From assembly GCA_964006375.1 (NCBI GenBank), contig OZ023269.1:131968309-132032308 (forward strand): 64,000 bases of DNA. The letters are read 5' to 3'. The notes beneath the pieces were generated by a model. That model searched no databases. It was given only the letters and a program-made list of their open reading frames with translations, and was not told the origin of the DNA. This DNA comes from Tillus elongatus. Lineage: Eukaryota > Arthropoda > Insecta > Coleoptera > Cleridae. The translations under genes and the position numbers were made by a program. Shown here in pieces: positions 11,646 through 22,036 of this stretch; positions within the stretch are counted from its first letter, which is position 1; each line of letters starts with the position of its first letter.

Positions 11646-12408
11646 ATAAAATATTTAAAAAATTGCAGCTACAAGGTCAGACAGTAGGAAAGAAAAATAG
11701 AAGATAAGTTTCTGTCCAGAAAAACTGATAAAGTGTAAATCTATTTTATACCAAATGGATCAAATCTATGGCAAGGAAGGGTGACTGGTTAATTTGACAA
11801 ATATCAGATATAATTTTTAGATTTTATAGAGTAAATGATTTAGATTTTAGCAAAGGCAATTTTTTCAGACTTATAATAGATTTTCATCAACAGAACCAAT
11901 ACAATGATAACACTTTTATGAAACTTTGCTCAGTCAGCTATGACAGTGCCAGCTTCTTTTCAATTTTGGCGAAAGCCTGATTTTAGTTTTTATAAATGAA
12001 GGAATCAATTAAATAATACAATGTATCGTCTGCCAAACTTAAAGATAATTAAAACTAGTGCTAGTTATTGCAGAAGGCTGGGCCAAAGAAACTTTCCAAC
12101 CTTCTTAGGTTAGTGAAAATATGCTTAATTATAGTCAACATCCTTGTTCTTTTAATTAGCGAAATTTCAAAAAAAAATCAGTAATACGGAGGTCACAACT
12201 TTCAAACCCTGATACAATTTCTTCAATTCAGCGCTAATAAGAGACCCGAAAACTCATATTTATTGTCCCTTAATAAGTTGATATATAGGCTGTTCCAAAA
12301 GTAATGGTACACAGAGCAAAATTAAAAGATATACAGGCCGTTAAAGTAAGATATTTAATTTCTCACAATAGTGACCGCAGGAACACTTCCATACACCCCA
12401 TACACAGC
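11646..12408. other. AT-rich sequence, nothing recognised
   Basis: No coding or repeat signal I can support. GGCTGTTCCAAAAGTAATGG at about 12289 resembles the terminus of a mariner-like element, but no partner repeat was found. Confidence 0.4.
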
Positions 12409-12507
12409 CTAGATGCATTCTCACCACAATTAGAACCGCAGACCGGTTTCGCTCTAATTAGAGCTCGTCAGTACGGCATACTAATTGCAGCGACAATACA
12501 CCTATAA
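12409..12507 (+). repeat. Dispersed repeat R, copy R2 (forward arm of an inverted pair)
   Basis: Starts CTAGATGCATTCTCACCAC and ends ACACCTATA. It contains the palindrome CTCTAATTAGAG. With copy R3 downstream it forms inverted arms of nearly 100 bp separated by about 70 bp, able to form a long cruciform or transcript hairpin. Confidence 0.85.
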
Positions 12508-12511
12508 AATA

Positions 12512-12817
12512 ACGTGCTTCGTGTCTTACATCTCAGTTAGTTTTGGGAGGCTGGCTACCCATAGCCGTTTTAATTTCTAGGTGTATTGTCGCTGCAATTA
12601 GTATGCCGTACTGACGAGCTCTAATTAGAGCGAAACCGGTCTGCGGTTCTAATTGTGATGAGAATGCATCTAGCCTTACATGCTTTGTCCCTATGGACCA
12701 GGGCTGATAATTTACTAAATTGTTAGTTGGTTGTATACAGTCTCTATTTTTTAACATTCTGTGTTATTTAGAGCTGCCGTGACAACATACTATTTAGTTC
12801 CGCAACTAGGTGGCGGC
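12512..12817 (-). repeat. Dispersed repeat R, copy R3, full 306-bp unit
   Basis: The longest copy. It starts ACGTGCTTCGTGTCTTAC, passes through the CTCTAATTAGAG palindrome block, CAGGGCTGATAATTTAC and GTTGGTTGTATACAGTC, and ends GGCGGC just before the next unit. Unit R4 follows head to tail with the same first bases, so 306 bp is the tandem period here. Confidence 0.8.
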
Positions 12818-12986
12818 ACGTGCTTCGTGTCTTACATCTCACTTAGTGTTGGGAGGCTGGCTACCATAGTCGTATCACTTTATAGGTGTATTTTCGCTGC
12901 AATTAGTATGCCGTACTGACGAGCTCTAATTAGAGCGAAACCGGTCTGCGGTTCTAATTGTGGTGAGAATGCATCTAGCCTTACAT
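12818..12986 (-). repeat. Dispersed repeat R, copy R4, partial
   Basis: Same orientation and same start as R3 (ACGTGCTTCGTGTCTTAC), directly adjacent to it, and ends at CTAGCCTTACAT where homology stops. Confidence 0.8.
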
Positions 12987-13144
12987 TTAATGTAATTTTT
13001 GTGTAAGATTGCTTAGCCAATTTGTGTAAAAAAAATGGCGAAAAAGCTTGCTGTGAATCTATCTATCTAATATATACCTTGGTTGGTGTAGTTTAAAATA
13101 TTTTTCCGTATCTTGTATAATAACGGATATATTGAACTTTACAG

Positions 13145-13986
13145 TATAAATGCGCCATCCTCTATATACTAAATTAAAATTGATACCGGATATTTTTTCT
13201 AGAGGGTTTAGTTGCGCTCATTTGAAGAAATATTTTCAAAATTCACAAGTCGCGGTCTTCTAAATAACGAATTTCTTCTACGAAAATTCACTAAACATTA
13301 TATACTATTAAACCACAAACTCTATAACTGAAACTACTGACAAAGCATCAGAGAAAGGGTCTATTTGCAATATATTTTCTGCAAATATTTTAGTAAAATG
13401 AAGGACAATGATGGTGGAAGCTGTAACTTAATGCTTTGTAAAACACACTTATTACGACATTTGTTCTACATAACCTGTATTCGTTTCAGGTGCTTTGTCT
13501 AAAAATTGCAAATTTTGACGTTTCAAATCGCGACTTTAACGTTTTAAAAATAAAAGCTATAAAATTTTTAAGGTAATTTTTCTGCTATTTCTTGACCTTT
13601 TTGCGTCAAGAAAACTTAATCTTTAACTGTATATCGAATAGATTTTGTTATTCACACAAAACATTTTAGTTTTGGGCGGTTGTTTGGTCATCAGTGGCAC
13701 CCAAAACTTTTTTATTTAAATGCTAATAATTTGTTCCCTTTAACTTAGTGATCTGAATTTTGGCATGTGGGGTAAGTTTGATAGTGTAACCTTGAGTACC
13801 AAAGTTGGTTGCCATAGCCTTGTTATTTTCAGAGATACAAAAATGTTCCGAAAGCAAACCCAAAATTTTCCCGCAAAAACTGGTCCGATTTTCCCGGTTA
13901 ACGAACATATTTAAGTCACTTACAAAAGGAAGGCACTCACCAAATTTAATCAAAATCGGCTCATTACGTTTTGTTATCGTTGTGAT
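13145..13986 (-). repeat. Hairpin/TA repeat, copy H1 (left part, interrupted by LINE B2)
   Basis: Read on the minus strand it carries, in order, the CCGATTTTGATTAAATTTGG block (13930-13965), the GCTAACGAAC-like and CTCTGAAAATAACAAGG-like segments, and a long-form segment with GACGTTTCAAATCGCGACTT. The terminal hairpin follows (13272-13305), then the GACCGCGACTT block. LINE B2 interrupts it at 13987, and the (TA)n array of the same repeat resumes at 16675. Confidence 0.75.
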
Positions 13987-16660
13987 TTTTTTTTTTGTTC
14001 CCTCAGGGCTCGTCCGCGGCCTTGCCGCCCTGATAGCACCGCAACCCTTGGTTGATTGTGCATACCCCTAGTCTTACTCCACCCATTCCAAAATCACTGT
14101 GCCTTGAACTAGTCTGCACAGCGATTGGTAGGGTGAAGTTTTATATTGCCCTGTCTCCGGTCTAGAGTGACCGTAGATCAGTTGTCTTTTCCGGTCCAGA
14201 GCTATACACTCGCACAAGATGTGCTGGGCTGATTCCTCCCCCTCGCCGCAGAGTCTGCATGCGAGGTCCCCTTCGAACCGCCCCATTTTATGTAGGTGTT
14301 TCTTGACGGCCATGTGTCCCGTCAAGAGACCTGTTGTGTTTCTGAGCTGTCCTCTGCTAAGGTTTAGCAGCTCCACAGCTCTCTTTGAACTGGGTCCGTC
14401 AATTATTGACTTCCCATGTCTGAGCCCTGGACAGTCCGCCCAGTACACCTTGTGTTGGTTTCTGACCCAGGACTTAATGGCTCCCCTGGCAGTGCTCTTT
14501 GACACGCCCAGAGCCGGTTCTGGTCCCATAAATGGTTCTGCTGACCCCCTCTTTGCGAGACTGTCAGCTTCTTCATTGCCTTTGACCCCCGAGTGACCCG
14601 GCACCCAGATGAGGGTCACCTCATTCTGCCCAGCCAGGTCGCTCGTCTCGTCTCGGCACTCACTCACCAGCCAGGAATTTACCCGTGGGCTACTTAGTGC
14701 CTTAAGGGCTGCCTGGCTGTCTGTGGCTATGAGGATCCGCTTGTTGGTGTAGCCCCTCCTCTTGTTCTCCCGCACACAGTGCAGGATGGCGTACATCTCG
14801 GCCTGAAACACCGTTGCATGGGCTCCGAGGGAAATACTGTGACTTACCCTCGGTCCTTCCGAGTAAACACCTGCCCCCGTCCCACGCTCCCCGCCAGATC
14901 CGTCCGTGAACCAGACGAGCGCGTCCCGTGGTATGCCCGGTGTCTCCTCCCGCCATGCCCCGCGATCAGGGATTTCCACTGTGAAGTTGTTTTCCCTGCA
15001 CATTCGCGGGCTCGCGAAGTCTGACCTCATTTCAAGCATGGGTTCCTTCACGATCTCCTGAATTTTTCAGTGGCCCCTGAAGCCTGGGTTGATCTTCAGT
15101 CTACCATTGCAGGCTAGTCTGTATAGTCCTAGCCTGGCCTCTCCCATAATAACGAAGTGTAGGGGGGGTAGATCCAGCAACACCTCCATGGCGGCTGTTG
15201 GGGTTGAAGACATGGCCCCTGTGATGCCTAGGCAAGCCATCCTTTGGATCTTGCCTAGTTTTTGTTTGGCACTGGATTGTGTCACCTTAGGCCACCAGAC
15301 CAGTGCCGCATATGTTAACGATGGTCTGACCACCCTTGTGTACAGCCAGTGGGCCATACTAGGTCTTAGTCCCCACGTTTTTCCATATAGCCGCCTAGTG
15401 ACGGCTAAGGTCATGACTGCCTTACGCAGTATTTTTCCAATGTGACCATTCCAGGTTAGCTTAGAGTCCAATACGACCCCAAGATATTTTACCTCCCTGG
15501 CCATTGGAACGCTCCTACCGTATAGAGTGAGAGTTCTGTGGCTTTCACACTTCCTCCTCCTCGTAAACGGCACGACGGTTGCTTTCTCGGGGCTCACCCC
15601 GAGCCCTTGATCAACCGTCCACCCTTCCACCACTTTCAGTGCAGTCTGCATCCGCTCCCACACTGCCTGTGTGACCTTTCCTCGGACTATGATGACAATG
15701 TCGTCCGCATAGCCCTGTACCTCATACCCCCCTCCCGAGAGCCTCCCCAGCAGGCCGTCCACGACTAGACACCAGAGCAAGGGAGACAGAACGCTCCCCT
15801 GCGGACACCCCGCCGCGACCCCCGCCAGCAGAGTCCCTCCCGCGAGTGAGGTGAACACCGCCCTGTCCCTGAGCATGGAACCGATCCACCTGCAGCAGGT
15901 CTCCTCTATTCCACGCTCCCGGGCAGCTGCCAGAACCGATCCGAACGAGGTGTTGCTAAAGGCCCCCTCTATGTCTAGGAAGGCCCCCAGCGCCACCTCC
16001 TTGTTCTCCAGCGTATTCTCCAGTTTCAGCACCAGTTGGTGCAGTGCTGTTTCTGTTGAGAATCCTGCTCTGTATGCATATTGTCCGCAGTGTAGAGGAT
16101 ATGCTTCCAGTACACCGCCCCTAATGTGCCGGTCGAGCAGTTTTTCCACTGTTTTCAGCAAGAAGGACATGAGACTTATTGGCCTCAGGGACTTTGCCTG
16201 GTCTGTTGGACGCCCAGGTTTAGGAATAAATACAACCCTGGCCAGTCTCCATGCCCTCGGAATGTACCCCAGAGCCAGGCTGGCCCTCATAATGAGGGTA
16301 AGCACCGGCGCCAGTATATCTATCCCCTGTTGGAGCATGATGGGCATTATTCCATCAAATCCCGGCGATTTGTATGGCTTAAAGCTGTTAATGGCCCATC
16401 TGATTTTGCTCCAGGTAACCACCTCTTTAGCGACTGTCCAGTCTACTCTAGATGCCCGCCTATAAGGCGCCTCTATTTCTGAGTGTTCCCAGTCCGGAGG
16501 TGATTGGTTTATTATGTTACAGCCGGGGAAGTGCGTCTGGAGTAAAATTTCCATAGTTTCCTCCCCCGAGCTTGTAAAGCCTCCCGTGGGTGTTCTAAGG
16601 GAGCCTATGTTAGTCTGAGGGCCCTTAGACAGGATCTTGTGTAGTCGAGCACTCTCGGAC
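13987..16660 (-). mobile_element. LINE family B copy B2, 5'-truncated, 12-bp target duplication
   Basis: The insertion is bounded by TATCGTTGTGAT at 13975-13986 and again at 16661-16672, a perfect 12-bp target duplication. The 3' end (T-run on this strand, then CCCTCAGGGCTCGTCCGCG) is at the left. The 5' end is truncated inside ORF2. It landed in hairpin repeat H1 beside its TA array. Other copies of the family are at 2540, 44817 and 59103. Confidence 0.92.
14074..16554 (-). pseudogene. LINE B ORF2: RT plus RNase H, one in-frame stop
   Basis: Two frames (16554-15067 and 15066-14074) are one reading frame interrupted by a single TGA at 15067-15069, where B1 and B3 have a tyrosine codon. The frame is open upstream to the 5' truncation at 16660. 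RT motifs: PGFDGIMPIML, LRPISLMSFLLKTVEKLLDR, LDIEGAFSNTSF (first Asp), GCPQGSVLSPLLW and GYADDIVIIV. The RNase H domain has TDGSGGERGTGAGV, QAEMYAILHC, DSQAALKAL and WVPGHSGVKGNEEADSLA, so all acidic residues are present. The C-terminal knuckle is CRLCGEGEESAQHILCEC. RT plus RNase H plus a CCHC-like tail fits the I/R1/LOA part of the non-LTR tree. The endonuclease and ORF1 are lost to truncation. The sole stop makes this a recent copy. Confidence 0.93.
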
Positions 16661-16671
16661 TATCGTTGTGA

Positions 16672-16674
<3 letters not shown>

Positions 16675-16748
<74 letters not shown>
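16675..16748. repeat. (TA)n array of hairpin repeat H1
   Basis: Directly follows the right-hand target duplication of LINE B2, so it belongs to the interrupted repeat. Confidence 0.9.
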
Positions 16749-16750
<2 letters not shown>

Positions 16751-17342
16751 CCAGAGAAAAAGTCTTTACCGTTTGAATATAGTAGGAGCGGTTTTACCAA
16801 GTTAAGGCAATAACAACCAATGACCTGTACTTATAGCTTTCAGGATAAGGAAAAAAAATTGGGAGTCTTTTATTTTAAATAAAAATGAGTTATATATAGC
16901 AAATAATCTGCGCATATTATAGGCAAAGAAGCAAGAACTAAGTTAATGTAATTCTAGACGGAAAATTAATGTCTCTGCCTCAGATATGAAATAGACCACA
17001 CTGTTCTGGATATAAAATAACTGAAGAACTTAGTGCAATGTTTAAGTCGTCTAAAAATTAACATTATTTTGAATGAAGACTGTCTGTAGTTTTTATTCAT
17101 TCACCGTTACTGCAGAATAATGTAACATGCTCTAGAAGTTACATAAATTGCTTACAAAGCCTGTAAGAAAGCAGCCAATGTAATTGTACAATTACTTTTT
17201 TCACCATCCTGCTCGTTTTCATGTAATGTCTGCGTTATCACACTGCACAAACTGCAGAAGAGTTTCAAGTAAATAAAAACTATTAAATCACCATTGTTTG
17301 ATGCAGTTTGTAGCAACTGAAGCAGATATTTGTACCATATAA
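16749..17342. other. AT-rich sequence, nothing recognised
   Basis: No supported gene or repeat. A short minus-strand frame (17152-17361) looks like chance. Confidence 0.5.
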
Positions 17343-17483
17343 AAAAGTATGGACGCAGCAAGCGTGTTATGGTAGTTAATTTTTATAAAAATGTTTTTAA
17401 TAACTACATAATAATATGTCTTTTTTTTAATGAAAGCTGGCATCAACTTTGGTTACCAGTATAACCTATATAGTAGTAGTACC
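17343..17483. repeat. TIR-MITE end (GGACGCAGC family), truncated
   Basis: Begins ATGGACGCAGCAAGCGTG and continues GTTATGGTAGTTAATTTTT, then a segment reading TTTGGTTACCAGTATAACC. The same order is seen in MITE M2 at 39421-39530. It is cut by the LINE A piece at 17484. Confidence 0.7.
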
Positions 17484-18233
17484 CAAGCTGGCATGGAATT
17501 ATTTATTCCACGTACACAGAAAACCTCTTCAGCCACTCAAAATCCCTGGTTCTCTAAATCTTGTGACAAGGCCAGACTTGAAAAGGTCAAAGCTCACAAA
17601 ACGCTTCTACACAAGCCCAGTCAAGAAAACCGTCAAGCATTTAACGACGCAAGAAACCGCTATGCCCGCATTCTTTCTGAGGCAAAAAACTCGTTTAATA
17701 ACCACATCAAAAACAAAGTCCTCTTAAGCTCCAACGGCGGCAAACCCTTCTGGACTCTTGCTAAATCTATTGGGAATAATTTCTGCAAGAGCACGTTCCC
17801 ACCTCTTGTCTCAGGGGATGAAATTGTTTCTACCGCCCTGGGCATGGCTGAACTTTTTCCTTCGTTGTTCGCCAGCAATTCTACTCTCAACCCACCTCCA
17901 AATGTTCACCCACCAACAGTCTCCAATGTCGCGCATAAAATGACGGATATCATTTTCAAAACTAAAAAGGTACGAAAGATGCTCTCTTCTCTTAATACCA
18001 GGAAAGCCTCTCGCCCTGACGAGATCCCAGCAATTGTTCTCAAAAAATGCGCACCAGAACTTGCTCCTGTCCTGACTCGTCTGTTTCAGATATCTTACAA
18101 TAAAGGCATATTCCCTAGTAACTTGAAAACTGCTCGAGTACAACACATCCCCAAGAAAGGATCCAAAGCGCTTCCTGTACAGCAAATTTCCTCTCCAACC
18201 GGAGCATTTCTGTTGTCGTGGATGGCCATTCCT
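17484..18233 (+). pseudogene. LINE family A fragment A3 with internal deletion
   Basis: Nearly identical to 41910-42594 of the intact copy A1, covering the linker and N-terminal RT (AGMELFIPRTQKTSSATQ through MLSSLNTRKASRPDEIPAIV and TARVQHIPKKGSKALP). At about 18174 it jumps to the sequence found at 42908-42956 in A1, a deletion of roughly 310 bp that shifts the frame. It lacks both the 5' end and the 3' tail, so it is not a normal retrotransposition product but a rearranged piece between a MITE and a DNA transposon. Confidence 0.9.
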
Positions 18234-18235
18234 AA

Positions 18236-19270
18236 TCTACAGCTTCCATACAAAAGTACAAATTTTGTTCAAAACGAGCTCTGACATTCTGCAGCATTTG
18301 TGGAGTTATTAGGCGGCATTCTTCAACAATGCGTCGTCGTAATTCAGAGACTCCGGTTCTGTTGCGTAAATTCTACTCTTTAAATGGTCTCATAGAAAGA
18401 AGTCTAAAGGAGTCAAATCCGGTGATCTAGGGGGGCACTCAATAGCACCTTTACGCCCAATCCATTGATCTGGAAACTCTCTGTTCAAAAACTCTCTAAC
18501 ACGTGGTGAAAAATGCGAAGGAGCTCCATCTTGTTGAAACACTCGTTGATTTTCTTGATAGCAACAATGTCAATTAGTAGAGGGCAAACGATATCTTCTA
18601 GTAACTCCAAATACGTTTGGCCACTCAAATTGCCATCAAGAAAAATTGGTCCGATTAAACGGTCTCCAAAAATGCCAGTCCAGACATTCAATTTCTGTGG
18701 AGTTTGAGTGTGGACGTCGTGAAAATTTCTTGGATTATTATCTGCCCAATAACGACAATTATGACGATTGACTGTAGAGTTTAATAAAAACGTACACTCG
18801 TCTGAAAAACAGATATTGAACAGAAAGTTCCCGTTATCAGCTATTAGTGCAGTCATAACTTCACAAAACTCCAGCCGCCGATCAAAATCATCTTCATTCA
18901 TTTGTTGTACAAGATGAATTTTATACGGGTGAAATTTATGATGCTTCAATATTCGCTGAATAGTTCTTCTTCTGATGTTTGAAACAGTGGCCAATTTTCT
19001 CGTGCTCAAAGTTGGGCCTGCAGCAATTTGTCCTAAAACTTCAAGTGTCAGTAGTGTCATTTCTAACCGGAAATTCACGTTCAGGATCCCGTTTTTTGTT
19101 GGCTACTGAACCACTTTGTCCAAACTTTGCAACTAACTCCAAAATGTATTTTCTGTTAACATGTCTGTTCGGATGTCGTTCATTAAACAATTTGCGGTAC
19201 GGTTGGCACAGTCATCGTTTTTGAAAAAAAGAGTAACTATTTCAAGTTTTTCTTCTACAGAATACACCAT
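18236..19270 (-). pseudogene. DUF4817/IS630-like transposase, frameshifted
   Basis: Starts at 19270 with MVYSVEEKLEIVTLFFKNDD and NRTAN, the DUF4817 HTH region typical of this insect transposase group. A frameshift near 19200 follows. The frame 19078-18485 carries LSTRKLATVSNIRRRTIQRI (second HTH), FSDECTFLLN (first Asp) and NVWTGIFGDRLIGPIFLDGN. A further frameshift near 18540 leads to QDGAPSHFSPRVREFLN (second Asp) and PPRSPDLTPLDFFL (third Asp), then a stop and IYATEPESLNYDD. All three catalytic positions are recognisable, but at least two frameshifts and a stop make it a pseudogene. Confidence 0.85.
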
Positions 19271-19334
19271 TGTGAAATTAATTTTCGGTAGTACTATTAA
19301 ATATCAAACCGACCGATAAACTAAAATAATAAAC

Positions 19335-19442
19335 CGCATTTCTCTCATTCCGATAAGAAATGTTCTGATAGTCTTATGGTTTTTGTTTACAAACCAACAA
19401 AACATTGACTAGCACATTTCTTATCGGAATGAGTGAAATGCG
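19335..19442. repeat. Imperfect hairpin in the DUF4817-element end
   Basis: Left arm CATTTCTCTCATTCCGATAA, continuing to 19373; right arm 19407-19442 is its complement with one or two gaps. The same hairpin recurs at 25926-26034. Confidence 0.8.
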
Positions 19443-19714
19443 TTTTGTATCTTCAACTGTGAATAATTTTTAAACGAGTTGATAAAGCTTCAAAAAAATT
19501 TAGTGTGCTGAATTCAGACAATTTTAAAATATAAGGGTTGTTATCACCACCCTTAAGGGGTTGATGTTACAAAGTTGAGTTTTATATCAAAACATGTCCC
19601 CCTCAATATTAAAAATGACGTGTTTCATCGTTTCTTAAAAAATAAATTCTCTGGACGCAAATCGGTCTGTTTAGTTTTCAATGCGCCACCCTATATAGAA
19701 ATTGAAACTGACCC

Positions 19715-19812
19715 CGGATATGTGTTCTAGGGGGTCTAGTTGACGTTTATTTGAAGAATTTTTTTTGAAATTCAAAAGTCATCTCATTAGTGAATTTTTT
19801 TAAAGAAAATTC
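19715..19812 (-). repeat. Hairpin/TA repeat, copy H2 (hairpin end only)
   Basis: Minus-strand copy of the GAGATC block and terminal hairpin (TTAGTGAATTTTTTTAAAG...TTCACTAA). It adjoins the ACCCTATATA terminus of the DUF4817 element. Confidence 0.75.
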
Positions 19813-20099
19813 ACTAAGAACATGTTCTATTGTTAACTACTGTTTTAATAAAATGTTATAGATATTACATTTAATCTTTTATTTTCCCTTTAAAGATATA
19901 CTCTGATAAAAATATTCAGCCGAACAATCATCAAATAAATATTTATTATTTATCAACTCATGATAAACTTATTATAAATAAAAATTGTGAACCAAACTTT
20001 TAAGATAGCTGCCTAAAAATTCTGTATTTTCATATTCCGAACAATTAACCTACGAATGCGAAACTATTCATATAATTAATAATAGTTACTAACTATATG

Positions 20100-20548
20100 A
20101 ATGGCTTTACAATAATAATAAGTTGATTTTGTTCAGACAATGAAATGGAAACTGACTTTTTATATTAAATTAATTTAAATAATCCCGCGCAAGCTAATCA
20201 ACAATTAGACAAGGAAAGAAAGTGTCCTTGTCTACGCTTGTAGCGCCTTTCAATTAAACTTTAAACTGAAAATATCACCCTACCACTTTTTACCATTGGA
20301 CTCAAGACACTGGCTTCCTTTATCTATGGTATATGTGATATGTATAGCATAGCTTATATTTTTGTCTTATATTTTATTCTTATTCTTTATTTTTATGCTG
20401 CGTGTATTTAAATACTGTCAAGTTGAGCGTGAGCGTATTTGGTGTATCAGAGTGTAACCTAGCCTGACTAACAGTTAAAAACATTTTGTCACGTAAATTA
20501 CGGGCTTTTAGATAAAAAATTATTATTTAGTGACTAGGTACTTCTAAT
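20100..20548 (+). promoter_or_regulatory. Upstream region of SmD1 copy 1, conserved with copy 2
   Basis: This segment is matched by 23752-24185 upstream of the second SmD1 gene, including CCCGCGCAAGCTAAT, GTGTCCTTGTCTACGCTTG, TTGAGCGTGAGCG-like and GTCACGTAAATTACGG. The ATG at 20549 lies about 65 bp after GTCACGTAAATTACGG. It likely holds the promoter and 5' UTR; I cannot place a TATA box or start site. Confidence 0.5.
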
Positions 20549-21024
20549 ATGAAACTTGTAAGGTAAGCCCTGTGGTTCTGTAGTCCTAATTTTCATTTTT
20601 ATAATGTATCTTTTCTAGTTTTTACGAAGATCATAAAAATTTAACCTCAATTATTTACAGGTTTTTAATGAAATTATGCCATCAATCAGTCATGGTGCAA
20701 TTAAAAAATGGCGTGGAGATGCGCGGGACGCTAATTGGCGTAGATATGTCAATGAATACACATTTGAAGACCGTCAAAGTAACTTCAAAGGACAAATCAA
20801 AAACTTACAACTTGGAGACTATAACAATACGAGGGAATAACATAAGATATTATGTTTTACCAGATAATACAGCCTTAGACACTCTTTTGGTGGATGACAC
20901 ACCACAGGCCAAAGATAAAAAGAAAGAGGCTGGAAAAGGTGGTGGCCGGGGCAAAGGCCGTGGGCCGCATGGGCGCGGAAGAGGTGGTCCTAGAGGTAGA
21001 GGAAGAGGCAGAGGAAGACGTTAA
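20549..21024 (+). CDS. SmD1: Small nuclear ribonucleoprotein Sm D1, copy 1
   Basis: SmD1 is one subunit of the seven-member Sm ring that binds the U-rich site of U1, U2, U4 and U5 snRNAs. The first coding exon is 20549-20562 (MKLV plus two bases of R). The intron is 20563-20660 (GTAAGC...TTTACAG, 98 bp) and the second exon 20661-21024, giving 125 aa. The protein begins MKLVRFLMKL as in canonical SmD1, then Sm1 ([23 protein letters not shown]) and Sm2 ([17 protein letters not shown]). The tail is an Arg/Gly-rich GRGKGRG-type segment. The RNA-contact SMN and RGN residues are kept. It differs from the strongly conserved family at many positions (CHQSVMVQ where animals have SHETVTIE), so it is either fast-evolving or specialised. 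The 3' UTR runs into an assembly gap. Confidence 0.93.
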
Positions 21025-21038
21025 CTCTATCCATCATT

Positions 21039-21238
21039 NNNNNNNNNNNNNNNNNNNNNNNNNNNNNNNNNNNNNNNNNNNNNNNNNNNNNNNNNNNNNN
21101 NNNNNNNNNNNNNNNNNNNNNNNNNNNNNNNNNNNNNNNNNNNNNNNNNNNNNNNNNNNNNNNNNNNNNNNNNNNNNNNNNNNNNNNNNNNNNNNNNNNN
21201 NNNNNNNNNNNNNNNNNNNNNNNNNNNNNNNNNNNNNN
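21039..21238. other. Assembly gap (200 N)
   Basis: Exactly 200 N characters starting 14 bases after the SmD1 copy 1 stop codon. The length is probably a placeholder. The sequence resumes at the end of a MITE/hairpin repeat. Confidence 1.
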
Positions 21239-21712
21239 AAGTTCGGGACGCAGCAAGTGCGTTATGGTAGTGAATTTTTATTAAATGTTACAAATTAAAA
21301 TAACTCAATTTTCTATAAACTTAGAATGTTTAATTTTGGTATTTAGTAAGGTCTTTCCTAAGGCAAGAGACCCACCAAATTTCATTAAAATAACTTTGTA
21401 ATTTTCGGAGAAAAATTTTTTTTCGCAAGAAAACTCAAAATTTAAATAACTCAATTTTCTATAAACTTAAACAGTTGAATTTTGATACGTAATAAGGCCT
21501 CTCCAAAGGCAACATATCCGTTAAATTTCATTAAAACAACTTTGTAATTTTCGGAGAAAAAATTTTTTTCGAAAAAAAACTCAAAATATTCCCGGAAACC
21601 CTGTCCCATTTTCCTGGCTAACGAACTCATCCAAGCCATTAATAAAAGAAAGGCACATATATCGATACCTCTCTATTAGTAAATTTTTTAAAATAAAAAT
21701 TCACTAATAGAC
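21239..21712 (-). repeat. Hairpin/TA repeat, copy H3, with both ends and an internal duplication
   Basis: Begins with the CGGGACGCAGCAAGTGCG end at about 21244 and ends with the hairpin TATTAGTAAATTTTTTAAAA...TTCACTAATAG at 21676-21712. A roughly 140-bp segment is present twice (about 21296-21430 and 21438-21572), each with AACTTTGTAATTTTCGGAG. The same double structure is found in copy H8 at 29220-29655. There is no TA array in this copy. Confidence 0.8.
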
Positions 21713-21729
21713 ATAGTCCACTTTTTAGT

Positions 21730-22036
21730 GAATTTTCTTACAAAAATGTACTAATGAGGAGATCTCGACTTCCGAATGTTGAAAAAATGTATGTATATAG
21801 GCATATTTCTGTCTGTGTGTGTGGGTGTGTGCGTGTGTATCACGCCGATAACTAAAAAAATAATGCGCCGATTTTGATAAAATTTAGTGCGTAACTTCAT
21901 TTTGCAAGTGGCTTGGATAAGTTCATTAGCCATTAGTTTGGAAAAAATCCATATCTCCGGAAATAACAAAGCTATGGCGAGCATGTAAAACCAAACTATA
22001 CACCAAAATTTATATCTCTGAGTTAAAAGGAAAAAA
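21730..22036 (+). repeat. Hairpin/TA repeat, copy H4a
   Basis: Terminal hairpin at 21733-21758 followed by AATGAGGAGATCTCGACTTC, a GT-rich stretch in place of the TA array (21809-21838), then GCCGATTTTGATAAAATTTA and the conserved block. It ends where the next inverted copy begins. Confidence 0.75.

Larger units (their letters stand above)
18236..19714 (-). mobile_element. Tc1/mariner-superfamily element of the DUF4817 type, with its upstream end
   Basis: It contains the transposase 18236-19270 and a non-coding end, 19271-19714, that finishes AATGCGCCACCCTATATA. The same non-coding end occurs alone at 25889-26314. The transposase-C-terminal end is lost where LINE A3 abuts at 18234. A hairpin (19335-19373 with 19407-19442) lies in the end region. 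Confidence 0.75.

Noticed and set aside
14219..16482. Long plus-strand frames opposite LINE B2 (14219-14596, 15851-16465 and similar at 45011)
   Set aside because: They are antisense shadows of the RT/RNase H ORF, which has full catalytic motifs on the minus strand.
20894..21298. 134-codon frame overlapping SmD1 and the N run
   Set aside because: It is a shadow frame of SmD1 extended through undefined bases.
21292..21572. Clustered, evenly spaced repeats that could suggest a CRISPR-like array
   Set aside because: Only two units of about 140 bp in an animal genome, explained by an internal duplication in the hairpin repeat.
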